Shown in pieces: positions 52,303 through 60,581 of a DNA stretch of 64,000 nt; positions within the stretch are counted from its first letter, which is position 1; the number at the start of each line of letters is the position of its first letter. The translations under genes and the position numbers were made by a program. This DNA is from Australimonas brisbanensis. Lineage in GTDB: Bacteria; Chloroflexota; Dehalococcoidia; Lucifugimonadales; Australimonadaceae. The notes beneath the pieces are model-generated. The model was not told the DNA's origin, ran no database searches, and worked only from the letters and a program-made list of their open reading frames with translations. The DNA is taken from assembly GCA_038147155.1 (NCBI GenBank), contig JAYQTA010000005.1:94955-158954 (forward strand), in the 5' to 3' direction.

Positions 52303-53948
52303 ACCTGCGAGCCCTGGATGCGGCGCTCGCGCCCGGCCCACTCACGCTCACGCAGGACGAACTTCTGGATCTTCCCGGTGGCGGTCTTGGGCAGCTCGCC
52401 GAAGGCCACGTGCTTGGGCGCCTTGAAGTGGGCGATGCGCTCACGGCAGAAGGCGATGAGTTCATACGCCGTGGGCTGCGCGCCCTGGCGGGGCACCACG
52501 AAGGCCTTGGGCACCTCGCCCCAGCGCACGTCGGGCACGCCGATCACGCACACCTCCAGCACGCCGGGGTGCTCCATGAGCACCGCCTCCACCTCCTGGG
52601 AGGAGATGTTCTCCCCGCCGGAGATGATGATGTCCTTGGCCCGGTCCTTCAGTTCTATCTGTCCATCGGGGTGCCATACGGCCAGATCGCCCGAGTGGAA
52701 CCACCCGCCCGCGAAGGCCTTCTCGGTCGCCTCCAAATCGTTGTAGTAGCCGGACATCACCCCGTTGCCGCGCATCACCACCTCGCCCATCTGCTGGGCA
52801 TCGCGCGCCACGTCCTGCATCCCGCCGTCCACCACCCGCAGGCCCAGCCCCACGTGGATATTGGGCACGCCCTGGCGTGACTTGGCGAAGGAGCGCTCCT
52901 CCACGCTCATGGCGTCCCACTCCGGCTGGGCCGGGCTGATGGTGTAGGGGCCGAAGGTCTCGGTGAGCCCGTACATGTGCATCACCGTCGCGCCCATCCC
53001 CTCCATGGTGCGAAGCACCTGGGGAGCGGGGGGCGCGCCGCCCGTGACGATGGTCACCCGCGAGAGGTCCTGTCCCGCGGCGGCGGGCGAGGCGTACATA
53101 CCCGTGAGCACCGTGGGCGCGGCGCAGATGTTGGTGATGGCGTGCGAGGCGATTAGCGCGTACACCTCGGCGGGGTCCACCCGCCGCAGGCACACGTGGG
53201 TGCCCATGGCCGCGGTGACGGCCCAGGTGTGGCACCAGCCATTGCAGTGGAACATGGGCAGCGTCCACAGGTAGACGCTCCGCCACGAGAGGCCCGTCTC
53301 GATGATGACCGAGAGGGCGTTCAGGTAGGCCCCACGCCCGTGGTAGACCACGCCCTTGGGCTGGCCCGTGGTGCCGGAGGTGTAGTCGATGGCGACGGGG
53401 TCAAGCTCCGAGCGCAGCGGCTCGCGGTGCGTCCCCGCCGGGGCGGAGGCGAGGAACGCCTCGTAGTCCGGACCCGGTATGTCCGCCGCCAGAGGCACGT
53501 CGTCCGTCACCTGCACGCAGGTGGTGATGCCCGTTGCCTGGGGCAGCACCCGGCGCACCAGGGGGGCGTACTCGGCGTCGAACACCAGCACCCTGGCCCC
53601 GCAGTGGTTGAGGATGTAGGCCACCTCCCGCTCGCCCAGCCGGGTGTTGATGGCCACCAGCACCGCGCCGATGGCCATGGGGCCGAAGTGCCCCTCCAGC
53701 ATGGCCGGGACGTTGGGCACCAGGTAGGCCACCCTATCGCCGTAGCCCACGCCTGCGGCGCGCAGCGCCCCCGCCAGCCGGGTGACCCGTTCGCGCAGTT
53801 CGGCGTAGGTGATGGTGCGCTCGCCGTACACCACGGCGGGCTTGGCGGGGTGGATGAACGCCGCACGCTCCAGGAACGTGAACGGGTCAAGCGTGGCGAA
53901 GGAGGCCAGCTCTCCCTGTCCGGTGATGGGCGTTGCGGGGGTGTCCAT
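52299..53948 (-). CDS. Acyl-CoA synthetase (AMP-forming), medium/long-chain fatty acid type
   Basis: A 549-aa ANL-family ligase. Motifs: YTSGTTGQPKGV, LPMFHCNGW, YGLTETFGPY, GWFHSGDLAV, KDIIISGGENISS and the catalytic Lys in LPKTATGKIQKF. The FHCNGW and GENISS forms are usual for the branch that includes plant-type AAE and bacterial fatty-acid ligases. GGAGGCC precedes ATG 53948. It is divergent from ridA and convergent with the TauE gene. A distant relative at 16653 belongs to the catabolic island. Confidence 0.9.
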   Translation of the reverse strand: MDTPATPITGQGELASFATLDPFTFLERAAFIHPAKPAVVYGERTITYAELRERVTRLAGALRAAGVGYGDRVAYLVPNVPAMLEGHFGPMAIGAVLVAINTRLGEREVAYILNHCGARVLVFDAEYAPLVRRVLPQATGITTCVQVTDDVPLAADIPGPDYEAFLASAPAGTHREPLRSELDPVAIDYTSGTTGQPKGVVYHGRGAYLNALSVIIETGLSWRSVYLWTLPMFHCNGWCHTWAVTAAMGTHVCLRRVDPAEVYALIASHAITNICAAPTVLTGMYASPAAAGQDLSRVTIVTGGAPPAPQVLRTMEGMGATVMHMYGLTETFGPYTISPAQPEWDAMSVEERSFAKSRQGVPNIHVGLGLRVVDGGMQDVARDAQQMGEVVMRGNGVMSGYYNDLEATEKAFAGGWFHSGDLAVWHPDGQIELKDRAKDIIISGGENISSQEVEAVLMEHPGVLEVCVIGVPDVRWGEVPKAFVVPRQGAQPTAYELIAFCRERIAHFKAPKHVAFGELPKTATGKIQKFVLREREWAGRERRIQGSQV

Positions 53949-54026
53949 GAATCGGCCTCCGGTACCGGGGTGGGCCGATTCTACCCACCACCGCCACCCC
54001 CTGCACGCATGCGCGCCGGGCCCGTG

Positions 54027-54032
54027 TATCAT
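54027..54032 (+). promoter_or_regulatory. -10 box upstream of the RidA-like gene
   Basis: TATCAT in the context GTGTATCATGCG lies 32 nt before the start codon at 54065; the SD GGAGG follows it. No clear -35. Confidence 0.45.
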
Positions 54033-54064
54033 GCGCGCCGCAAACCGGCGGACGGAGGCTCTCC

Positions 54065-54526
54065 ATGGCGACGATAGACGAGCGGCTGGCGGAACTCGGC
54101 ATCACCCTGCCCACTGTGTCCATGCCCGTTGCCAACTACGTCCCGGCGGTGCTCTCGGGCAACCTGCTGTTCGTGGCGGGCCAGGTACCGCGCGACGGCG
54201 AGGGGAAGATGATCACCGGCAAGGTGGGCGCGGACATGGACCCTGAGACGGCCTACAAGGCCGCCCGCGCCTGCGGGGTCTCTGCCCTCGCCGCCGCCCG
54301 CGCCGCCCTGGGCAGCCTGGACCGCGTGCGCCGGGTGGTGCGGGTGATGGGCCTGGTGAACGCCACGCCCGATTTCACAGCCCAGCCCGCCGTCATCAAC
54401 GGCTTCTCCGACCTGATGGTGGAGGTGTTCGGCGAGCAGGGCCGCCACGCCCGCGTGGCCTACGGGGCGGGTTCCCTGCCCGGTGGCGCGGCGGTCGAGG
54501 TGGAGTCGCTCTTCGAGGTCGAGTAG
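54065..54526 (+). CDS. RidA/YjgF-family protein
   Basis: A 153-aa protein of the Rid family. Some members hydrolyse reactive enamines to 2-oxo acids. The core LLFVAGQVPRDGEG and the long central helix (PETAYKAARACGVSALAAARAAL) are typical. The usual catalytic Arg of RidA (in the RxxxxVxxLP region) is not obvious; RVVRVMGLVNATPDF and ARVAYGAGSLPGGAAVEVE match the less characterised YjgF-like subgroup instead. It is divergent from the acyl-CoA synthetase and convergent with the next gene. Confidence 0.82.
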   Translation: MATIDERLAELGITLPTVSMPVANYVPAVLSGNLLFVAGQVPRDGEGKMITGKVGADMDPETAYKAARACGVSALAAARAALGSLDRVRRVVRVMGLVNATPDFTAQPAVINGFSDLMVEVFGEQGRHARVAYGAGSLPGGAAVEVESLFEVE

Positions 54527-54532
54527 CGCGCC

Positions 54533-55129
54533 CTAGGCGGGCGCGGCCAAATCGGCGCGCCGACCCATGATGGCCAGCAGGCGCGTCTGCGGGTCATCGC
54601 CCGCGGGCTCCAGCTCCGTGCCGTAGGCCGCCCAGCCCTTCTCGCGCACGAAGCCCGTAATGCGGATGGCGATGGGCATGCACGCCTCGACCAGCGCGGG
54701 GTCCATGCGCGCGTCCTGCCCGGAGCCCTTGGCGATGTCCCACCCGTGGATCAGTAGGTCGAGGAACATCTGGGCCGCGTACTCCGAGCCCGGCGTGGGG
54801 CCCATGGAGATATCGCACAACGCCTCCATCGCCCCCGGCGCGGTAGCGGCGCGAGCGGCGGGCTCCACGCTGGCAGCGTGGGCGCCCAGGGGGTCGGCCC
54901 CCAGCACGTCGCCCTCGAACCGGCTGCCCACCTCCTTCATGGTCTTCCCTGCGAACAACTCGGCTGCCCACAGGTTCTCGTAGGTCACGTGGTTCACCAG
55001 CACCCGCAGGTCCCACTCCGTGGAGGGGGTGGCGTAATGCCACTGGTCCGGCCGGATGCCCGCGACGATCTTGCCGGTTGACCGGGCGGCCGCCGCGTAC
55101 AGTTCGCCCGTGGTGCGCTGGTCGCTCAT
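54533..55129 (-). CDS. TIGR03086-type / maleylpyruvate-isomerase-like metal-binding protein (DinB fold)
   Basis: A 198-aa helical-bundle protein. STEWDLRVLVNHVTYEN and FLDLLIHGWDIAKG supply the conserved His residues of the metal-binding DinB/mycothiol-dependent maleylpyruvate isomerase family. Such proteins act in thiol-dependent isomerisation of ring-cleavage products or in detoxification. A promoter or partner is not obvious; it lies next to folD on the same strand (25 nt after it). Activity is unproven. Confidence 0.8.
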   Translation of the reverse strand: MSDQRTTGELYAAAARSTGKIVAGIRPDQWHYATPSTEWDLRVLVNHVTYENLWAAELFAGKTMKEVGSRFEGDVLGADPLGAHAASVEPAARAATAPGAMEALCDISMGPTPGSEYAAQMFLDLLIHGWDIAKGSGQDARMDPALVEACMPIAIRITGFVREKGWAAYGTELEPAGDDPQTRLLAIMGRRADLAAPA

Positions 55130-55154
55130 GACCCCCTCCGTCTGCGTGGGGTGG

Positions 55155-56051
55155 CTAGTCGGTGATCTCGCCTGCCGCGTAGCGCGCGGCGCGCAGGGTG
55201 TTGGACAGCAGCATGGAGATGGTCATGGGGCCCACGCCACCCGGCACCGGGGTGATGGCTGAGGCCACCTCGGCCACGGGGGCGTAGTCCACGTCGCCCA
55301 CCAGCCGGAAGCCCGACTTGCGCGTGGCGTCCTCCACCCGGTTGATGCCCACGTCGATGACCACCGCGCCGGGTTTGACCATGTCGGCGGTGATGGTGTT
55401 GGGGCGGCCCACAGCGGCCACCACCACGTCGGCCTGGCGGGTGAACGCGCCGATGTCGGCGGTGCCCGTGTGGCAGACCGTCACCGTGGCGTTGGCGCCC
55501 GGCGCCTTCTGCACCAGCATGGCCGCCAGGGGCTTGCCCACGATGTTGGAGCGGCCCACCACCACCACGTGCTTGCCGGACGGGTCATTGCCGGAGCGCA
55601 CCAGCATCACCTGCACCCCGGCGGGGGTGGCAGGCAGGTAGCGAGAACGCCCCTCCAGCAACCGGCCCTGGTTCATGGGGTGCAGGCCGTCCACGTCCTT
55701 GTCGGGGTTGATGGAAAGGATGACGGTGCGCTCATCGATGTGCTTGGGCAGCGGCAGCTGCACCAGGATGCCGTGGAAGCGCGCGTCGGCGTTGAGCTCC
55801 CCTACCAGCGCCAGCAATTCGTCCTGGCTGGTTGCGGCGGGCAGGTGGAACGTCTTGGAGAACATCCCCGCCTCCTCGCAGGCGATGCCCTTGTTCCGCA
55901 CGTACACGGCGGAGGCCGGGTCATCACCCACCAGCACCGCCGCCAGGCCCGGCTGCACGCCGTGGGCGGCTCTGAGTGCCGCTACCCCCTCGGCCACCTC
56001 GGCGCGCACGTTCGCCGCCATCTGCTTGCCGTCGATGATCTGCGCGCTCAC
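55155..56051 (-). CDS. folD: Methylenetetrahydrofolate dehydrogenase/cyclohydrolase
   Basis: A 298-aa bifunctional C1-folate enzyme. The catalytic Lys is in YVRNKGIACEEAG, the substrate loop is GILVQLPLPKHID, and DGLHPMNQGRL and VVVGRSNIVGKPLAAML (NADP loop) are present; the C-term is PVPGGVGPMTISMLL. GTG 56051 is preferred because GGAGGCGAC precedes it; upstream in-frame codons are unconserved. Normal length. Confidence 0.95.
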   Translation of the reverse strand: MSAQIIDGKQMAANVRAEVAEGVAALRAAHGVQPGLAAVLVGDDPASAVYVRNKGIACEEAGMFSKTFHLPAATSQDELLALVGELNADARFHGILVQLPLPKHIDERTVILSINPDKDVDGLHPMNQGRLLEGRSRYLPATPAGVQVMLVRSGNDPSGKHVVVVGRSNIVGKPLAAMLVQKAPGANATVTVCHTGTADIGAFTRQADVVVAAVGRPNTITADMVKPGAVVIDVGINRVEDATRKSGFRLVGDVDYAPVAEVASAITPVPGGVGPMTISMLLSNTLRAARYAAGEITD

Positions 56052-56123
56052 GTCGCCTCCAGGGGGGTGGGGTATGGGGTGCCCGGCCATCTTAGCGGCG
56101 CACTCTCATGCGCGCCACGCCCC

Positions 56124-56160
56124 GCTCCCTTCGGTCGCTCGTTCAAGGGGGACACCCCCT
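56124..56160 (-). repeat. Intergenic repeat element, copy A (inverted relative to copy B)
   Basis: These 37 bases are the reverse complement of 58469-58505 with a single mismatch. The element starts (in the copy B sense) AGGGGGTGTCCCCCTTGAAC and lies upstream of acpS. Confidence 0.8.
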
Positions 56161-56166
56161 TCAATT

Positions 56167-56186
56167 GAGCGAGCGCCGAGCGAGCG
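56167..56186 (+). repeat. GAGCGAGCGCCGAGCGAGCG repeat, copy 1
   Basis: A 20-base GC-rich imperfect internal repeat, identical to 58418-58437 in the same orientation. It sits next to copy A of the inverted element. Confidence 0.75.
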
Positions 56187-56205
56187 GGTGCCCAGGCTGG
56201 CCCGG

Positions 56206-56211
56206 TATACT
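56206..56211 (+). promoter_or_regulatory. -10 box upstream of acpS
   Basis: TATACT in the context GGTATACTCCC ends 17 nt before GTG 56229; CGGAGG lies between them as ribosome site. Confidence 0.5.
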
Positions 56212-56228
56212 CCCGGCCGGAGGCGCTC

Positions 56229-56600
56229 GTGCAGGACATCACCGTGGGTGTGGACGTCATCGAGATCAGCCGCATCGCGGCCACCTACGAGCGCTTCGGC
56301 CAGCGGTTCGTGGAGCGCATCTACACCCCCGCCGAGGCCGCCTACTGCCGGGGGCGCGCTCCCCAGATGGCCGCCCGATTCGCCGCCAAGGAGGCGGTGA
56401 TGAAGGCGCTGGGTACGGGCACGCGCGGGGTGGGCTGGCGCGAGGTGGAGGTGACCCGCGAGCGCTCCGGCGCACCGGGCGTGGCCCTGCATGGGCGCGC
56501 CGCAGCCCGCGCCGAGCGGCTGGGCATCGACCGACTGGCCATCAGCCTCTCGCATTCGCGCGAGTACGCCGTCGCATCCGTGGTGGGGAGGAAGCCGTGA
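56229..56600 (+). CDS. acpS: Holo-[acyl-carrier-protein] synthase
   Basis: A 123-aa phosphopantetheinyl transferase that activates acyl carrier protein from CoA. The family motifs GVDVIEISRI (Asp for Mg2+), FAAKEAVMKALGTG (Glu and Lys) and SLSHSREYAVA are intact. GTG 56229 follows CCGGAGGCG. Its stop overlaps the start of nnr by 4 nt (GTGA), so both are coupled; this acpS-nnr order is common. Confidence 0.95.
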   Translation: MQDITVGVDVIEISRIAATYERFGQRFVERIYTPAEAAYCRGRAPQMAARFAAKEAVMKALGTGTRGVGWREVEVTRERSGAPGVALHGRAAARAERLGIDRLAISLSHSREYAVASVVGRKP

Positions 56601-58153
56601 AGATCGTCACCGTCGCGCAGATGCGGGAGATGGAGCGGCGCGCCATCGCCTCCGGCGTGGAGGAGGACGCGCTGATGGAGGCGGCGGGCCTCGCCGTGGC
56701 CCGGCGTGTGGGCCAGGGGCTCGACGGAATCCGTGGCAAGCGCGTGGTGGTGCTGGTGGGCCCCGGCAACAACGGCGGCGACGGTCTGGTGGCCGCCCGC
56801 TACCTGGCCGACTGGGGTGCGCTGGTCACCCTGTACATGGCCAGTCCCTCCCGGCGCCAGGACAAGTTCGCCGAGTGCACCGCCCGCCGCATCCGCGTGG
56901 TGGAGGCGGGTGAGGACCCGGACCACTGGCAACTGGGCTCCTATGTGCCCCTGGCCGACGCGGTGGTGGACGCCCTGCTGGGTATCGGCTCACGCCTGCC
57001 GCTGGAGGGCACGATGCGCTCGCTCCTGCTGGCGCTGCGGGCGATACGCATCGACCACCCTGAACTGCACGTGTACGCCGTGGACATCCCCACGGGCATC
57101 GACGCCGATTCCGGCGCGACCGATGAGGCGTGCTGCCAGGCCACGGTGACCCTCGCCCTGGGCGCGCCCAAGACCGGCCTGTTCCGCTTCCCCGCCGCCG
57201 CCTGCGTGGGCACGGTGGAGACGCTGACCATCGGCCTGCCCAACGGCACGGAGGACGGCATCAGCCTGGAGCTGGCCGACGAGGACCTGGCCGCGCCCCT
57301 GGTGCCCCAGCGCCGGTTGGACGGACACAAGGGCACCTTCGGCGAGGTGCTGGTGGTGGGCGGCTCGCGCGCCTTCGTGGGCGCCCCGGTGCTGACGGCT
57401 AGCGCCGCCTACCGCTCCGGCGCGGGGCTGGTGCGCCTGGCCGCCCCGGAGGGGGTGAGCCGCATCGCCGCGGGGCGGCTGCTGGAGCAGGTGCACCTGC
57501 CGCTGCCCGAGAGCCCCCTGGGCACGGTGAGCCCGGAGTCCGCCGGGCCGGTGCGCGCGGCCCTGGAGGCCGCCGCCGCCGGGGTGGTGGGGCCGGGGCT
57601 GGGCGATGCGGAGCCCACGGGACGGTTCGTGGAGGCGCTGCTCCTCTCAACGCCGCCGCGCACGGTGCCCGTCGTGCTCGACGCCGACGCGCTCAACGTG
57701 CTGGCGCGGGTGCCGGGCTGGGCGGAGCGCCTGGCCTTCCCCGCCGTGCTCACGCCCCACCCCGGCGAACTGGCGCGATTGCTCCGTTCCACGGTGACCG
57801 AGGTGCAGGACGATCGTGTGGGCGCCGCACTGGAGGCGGCGCGCGCCTTCGGTCAGGTGGTGGTGCTCAAGGGTGCGCACACGGTGGTGGCGCTGCCGTC
57901 GGGCAAGGCGGCGGTGAGCCCCTTCGCCAACCCGGCCCTCGCCACCGCGGGCACGGGCGACGTGCTGGCGGGGGTGATCGGGGCCCTGCTGGCCCAGGGC
58001 GCAAGCCACTACGGGGCCGCCGTGGCCGGGGTGCTAGCCCACGCTCGCGCCGCCGAGGTCATCAGCGCAGGCTGGGGCGATGGCGGGCTCATGGCCTCCG
58101 ACCTGCTGGAGGAGCTGCCGCCGGTGCTGCGGGTCCTGCGCGAGCGAGCGTGA
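56597..58153 (+). CDS. nnr: Bifunctional NAD(P)H-hydrate epimerase / ADP-dependent dehydratase
   Basis: A 518-aa enzyme repairing damaged (hydrated) NADH and NADPH. The N-terminal YjeF epimerase half has LVGPGNNGGDGLVAARYL and VDIPTGIDADSG. The C-terminal ribokinase-like dehydratase half has HKGTFGEVLVVGGS, VLTPHPGELARLL, VVLKGAHTVVALP and ATAGTGDVLAGVIGALLAQG. Both halves keep their catalytic motifs. GTG start overlaps acpS; the gene ends beside a palindrome at 58161-58176. Confidence 0.94.
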   Translation: MKIVTVAQMREMERRAIASGVEEDALMEAAGLAVARRVGQGLDGIRGKRVVVLVGPGNNGGDGLVAARYLADWGALVTLYMASPSRRQDKFAECTARRIRVVEAGEDPDHWQLGSYVPLADAVVDALLGIGSRLPLEGTMRSLLLALRAIRIDHPELHVYAVDIPTGIDADSGATDEACCQATVTLALGAPKTGLFRFPAAACVGTVETLTIGLPNGTEDGISLELADEDLAAPLVPQRRLDGHKGTFGEVLVVGGSRAFVGAPVLTASAAYRSGAGLVRLAAPEGVSRIAAGRLLEQVHLPLPESPLGTVSPESAGPVRAALEAAAAGVVGPGLGDAEPTGRFVEALLLSTPPRTVPVVLDADALNVLARVPGWAERLAFPAVLTPHPGELARLLRSTVTEVQDDRVGAALEAARAFGQVVVLKGAHTVVALPSGKAAVSPFANPALATAGTGDVLAGVIGALLAQGASHYGAAVAGVLAHARAAEVISAGWGDGGLMASDLLEELPPVLRVLRERA

Positions 58154-58160
58154 ACCGGCG

Positions 58161-58176
58161 GCGCTAGCGCTAGCGC
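58161..58176. repeat. Perfect 16-bp palindrome between convergent genes
   Basis: GCGCTAGCGCTAGCGC is fully self-complementary. It spans the stop of the 41-aa gene and lies 8 nt after nnr, so it may serve as a shared stem-loop. Confidence 0.5.
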
Positions 58177-58295
58177 TCCGGGATGCGAACCGGCTCGGCG
58201 TGGTGCGCCGTGAGACGGCAGCGCAGGGCGCATGCCGCCGCCAGGAGCAGCGTGCCCCCCACCAGGGCATTGACCGCCAGCATCGCCATCAGCAT
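58170..58295 (-). CDS. 41-aa single-pass membrane protein
   Basis: A short minus-strand frame starting ATG 58295 has a textbook AAGGAGG 6-12 nt upstream. The product MLMAMLAVNALVGGTLLLA... is one hydrophobic helix followed by a short tail ending RIPER. Codon use matches the genome. Too short for usual annotation; function unknown. Confidence 0.6.
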   Translation of the reverse strand: MLMAMLAVNALVGGTLLLAAACALRCRLTAHHAEPVRIPER

Positions 58296-58417
58296 CCCGC
58301 GCCTCCTTCCCCAACCGGCTCACCAGAGGGAACGGCCGGGTGGGCTGGGCGTCAGGAATCTCGGCCTCTTGCGGCAAGCCAGCGTTCTATGCGTGCTGGT
58401 CACGCGCCTGCTGCCAT

Positions 58418-58437
58418 GAGCGAGCGCCGAGCGAGCG
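58418..58437 (+). repeat. GAGCGAGCGCCGAGCGAGCG repeat, copy 2
   Basis: Identical to 56167-56186 and in the same orientation. Confidence 0.75.
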
Positions 58438-58468
58438 GAGACAGGGGTTCGGCACCCGCAGGGCGCCC

Positions 58469-58505
58469 AGGGGGTGTCCCCCTTGAACGAGCGACCGGAG
58501 GGAGC
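58469..58505 (+). repeat. Intergenic repeat element, copy B
   Basis: A 37-base element matching the reverse complement of 56124-56160 at 36 of 37 positions. It starts with the self-complementary GGGGGTGTCCCCC and lies upstream of coaX. Confidence 0.8.
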
Positions 58506-58514
58506 GTGGAAGGC

Positions 58515-58553
58515 AGGGGTGTCCCCCTTGGACGTGCGAGCGCAGCGAGCGGG
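58515..58553 (+). repeat. Intergenic repeat element, diverged copy C
   Basis: Shares the AGGGGTGTCCCCCTTG head with copy B, ten bases downstream of it, then GACGTGCGAGCGCAGCGAGCGGG, which resembles the second repeat. It overlaps the region where the coaX -35 would be. Confidence 0.6.
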
Positions 58554-58572
58554 AAAAACCCGCACGGGCGCG

Positions 58573-58578
58573 TATACT
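58573..58578 (+). promoter_or_regulatory. -10 box of coaX, probably leaderless
   Basis: TATACT ends 6 nt before ATG 58585. The only good start codon would then be at the 5' end of the mRNA. No ribosome site is present. The -35 region falls in repeat copy C. Confidence 0.55.
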
Positions 58579-58584
58579 ATGCCC

Positions 58585-59376
58585 ATGCTGCTGGCCGTGG
58601 ACATCGGGAACACCAACATCACCCTCGGGGTGTTCGACGGTGAGCGCCTGGCCGCCCGCTGGCGGCTGGAGACGGACGCGCGCCGCCAACCCGACGAGTA
58701 CGCCCTCCAGCTCGAGGGCCTCTTGCCCCTCAAGGGCGTGGCCGTCACCGACGTGGACGCCGTGGCCGTGTGCTCCGTGGTGCCGCCGCTGACCGCCGGG
58801 CTGGTGGAGGTGTGCCGGGCGCTGTTCCGCGCCGAGCCGCTGGTGGTGGGCGCGGGCACTAAGACCGGGGTGCGCGTTCTCTACGACCCGCCGCGCGACG
58901 TGGGCACCGACCGGGTGGTGGACGCCGCCGCGGCGCTGGCCCACTACGGCGGCCCCGCCATCGTGGTGGACTTCGGCACGGCCACGGTGTTCGACGCCGT
59001 CAGCGCCGACGGAGCGTACCTGGGCGGGGCCATCGCGCCGGGGCTGGACGTGGCGGCCGAGTCGCTCTTCCAGCGCACAGCGCAGCTGCGCCGCGTCGAA
59101 CTGGTCGCGCCCCCCACGGCCATCGGCCGCAACACCGTCCAAGCCATGCAGTCGGGCTTCGTCTACGGCTACGCGGGGCTGGTGGAGGCGATGGTGCGCC
59201 GCTTCAGGGCCGAGTTGGGCGCACCGGCGGCACAGGTCATCGCCACCGGCGGCCTGGCCGCGCTGATGAGTGGGCTTGTGGAAGCCATCGAGGTGGTGGA
59301 CCAGGACCTGACGCTCAAGGGGCTGCGCCACATCTTCACCCTCAACGCCGTGGCGGCGAGCGGGGGCGTGGCGTGA
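58585..59376 (+). CDS. coaX: Type III pantothenate kinase
   Basis: A 263-aa ASKHA-fold kinase for the first step of CoA synthesis. LLAVDIGNTNITLGVF (Asp for Mg2+), GTDRVVDAAAAL (pantothenate-site Asp), VVDFGTATVFDAV and IATGGLAALM are the family motifs. ATG 58585 is preferred to ATG 58579 because the latter abuts the -10 box. Stop overlaps coaBC by 4 nt. Confidence 0.94.
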   Translation: MLLAVDIGNTNITLGVFDGERLAARWRLETDARRQPDEYALQLEGLLPLKGVAVTDVDAVAVCSVVPPLTAGLVEVCRALFRAEPLVVGAGTKTGVRVLYDPPRDVGTDRVVDAAAALAHYGGPAIVVDFGTATVFDAVSADGAYLGGAIAPGLDVAAESLFQRTAQLRRVELVAPPTAIGRNTVQAMQSGFVYGYAGLVEAMVRRFRAELGAPAAQVIATGGLAALMSGLVEAIEVVDQDLTLKGLRHIFTLNAVAASGGVA

Positions 59377-60581
59377 GTGCCCACCCGCCCTTCGGCGGCA
59401 AGCGCATCGCCCTGGGCGTGTCCGGCTCCATCGCCGCCTACAAAGCGCTGGAACTGGCGAGTGCGCTCACCAAGGCCGGGGCGCTGGTGGACGTGCTGCT
59501 GAGCCCCTCGGCCCAGCGGTTCGTCACGCCGCTTGCCTTCCGGGCGCTGACGCACCGGCCGGTGCTGACCGACGTCTTCGACCCCGACGCGCCGGAGGCC
59601 ATCGAGCACGTGGCGCTGGCCCAGGCGGCCGACGCGCTGGTGGTGGCCCCCGCCACGGCGCACATGCTGGCCAAGCTGGCCCACGGGCTGGCCGACGACC
59701 CGGTGAGCCTGGTGGCCCTGGCCGCGGGGGCCCCGCTGCTGGTGGCCCCCGCCATGGACGCCCACATGTGGGAGCACCCCGCCGTGCAGGCCAACGCCCG
59801 CACCCTGGCTGAGCGCGGCGCGCTGGTGGTGGGCCCCGCCGAGGGGCGGCTCGCCTCCGGTCTGGTGGGCCGTGGGCGGCTGGAGGAGCCAGGTGTCATC
59901 CTGGGCCACCTGGCCGCGCTGCTGGGCCGCCAGGGTGACCTGGCCGGGCGCACCGTGGTGGTCAGCGCGGGCGGCACCGCCGAGCCGGTGGACCCGGTGC
60001 GGGTGCTCACCAACCGCTCCTCCGGCAAGATGGGCTACGCGCTGGCCGAGGCGGCGCGCGATCGGGGCGCGCGCGTGGTGCTGGTCAGCACGCCCACCAC
60101 CCTGCCCGCCCCCGCAGGCGTGGAGGTGGTGAGCGCCGCCACCGCCGCCGCCATGAAGGACGCGGTGCTCGCCGCCTGTGCGAGCGCCGATGCGCTGGTG
60201 ATGGCCGCGGCCGTCGCCGACTACCGGCCCGCCTCCCCGGCCGGGCAGAAGGTGAAGAAGGAGCGCTCCGCATCGCTGTCCCTGGCGCTGGAGCGCACCG
60301 AGGACATCCTGGCCCAGGTACCCCGCACCCTGGTGCGGGTGGGCTTCGCCGCCGAGTCCGAGGACCTGGCCGCCCACGCCCGCGCCAAGCTGGAGTCCAA
60401 GGCGCTGGACCTGGTGGTCGCCAACGACATCACCGAGGCGGGCTCAGGCTTCGGGGCGGACGAGAACCACGTGGTGCTGGTGGGACCCCAGGGCGATGAA
60501 CCGCTGGCCCGCATGCCCAAGTACCAGGTGGCGTGGGCCATCTGGGACCGCGTCGCGGCGCTGCTCACCGCGCGGGGCTAG
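59373..60581 (+). CDS. coaBC: Phosphopantothenoylcysteine synthetase/decarboxylase (CoaBC)
   Basis: A 402-aa bifunctional enzyme of CoA synthesis. The flavin-dependent CoaC half begins IALGVSGSIAAYKALEL (His of E. coli motif replaced by Ala-Ala-Tyr as usual), continues with APATAHMLAKLAHGLADD and APAMDAHMWEHPA (PAMN-like). The CoaB half has SAGGTAEPVDPVRVLTNRSSGKMG and VADYRPA, with KVKK, VGFAAES and ANDI downstream. The GTG start overlaps coaX. Together coaX-coaBC cover three CoA steps. Confidence 0.94.
   Translation: MSAHPPFGGKRIALGVSGSIAAYKALELASALTKAGALVDVLLSPSAQRFVTPLAFRALTHRPVLTDVFDPDAPEAIEHVALAQAADALVVAPATAHMLAKLAHGLADDPVSLVALAAGAPLLVAPAMDAHMWEHPAVQANARTLAERGALVVGPAEGRLASGLVGRGRLEEPGVILGHLAALLGRQGDLAGRTVVVSAGGTAEPVDPVRVLTNRSSGKMGYALAEAARDRGARVVLVSTPTTLPAPAGVEVVSAATAAAMKDAVLAACASADALVMAAAVADYRPASPAGQKVKKERSASLSLALERTEDILAQVPRTLVRVGFAAESEDLAAHARAKLESKALDLVVANDITEAGSGFGADENHVVLVGPQGDEPLARMPKYQVAWAIWDRVAALLTARG

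Noticed and set aside
56124..58553. Repeats near acpS and coaX as a CRISPR array
   Set aside because: The copies are inverted and unevenly spaced, with a two-gene block between them and no spacer pattern or cas genes.
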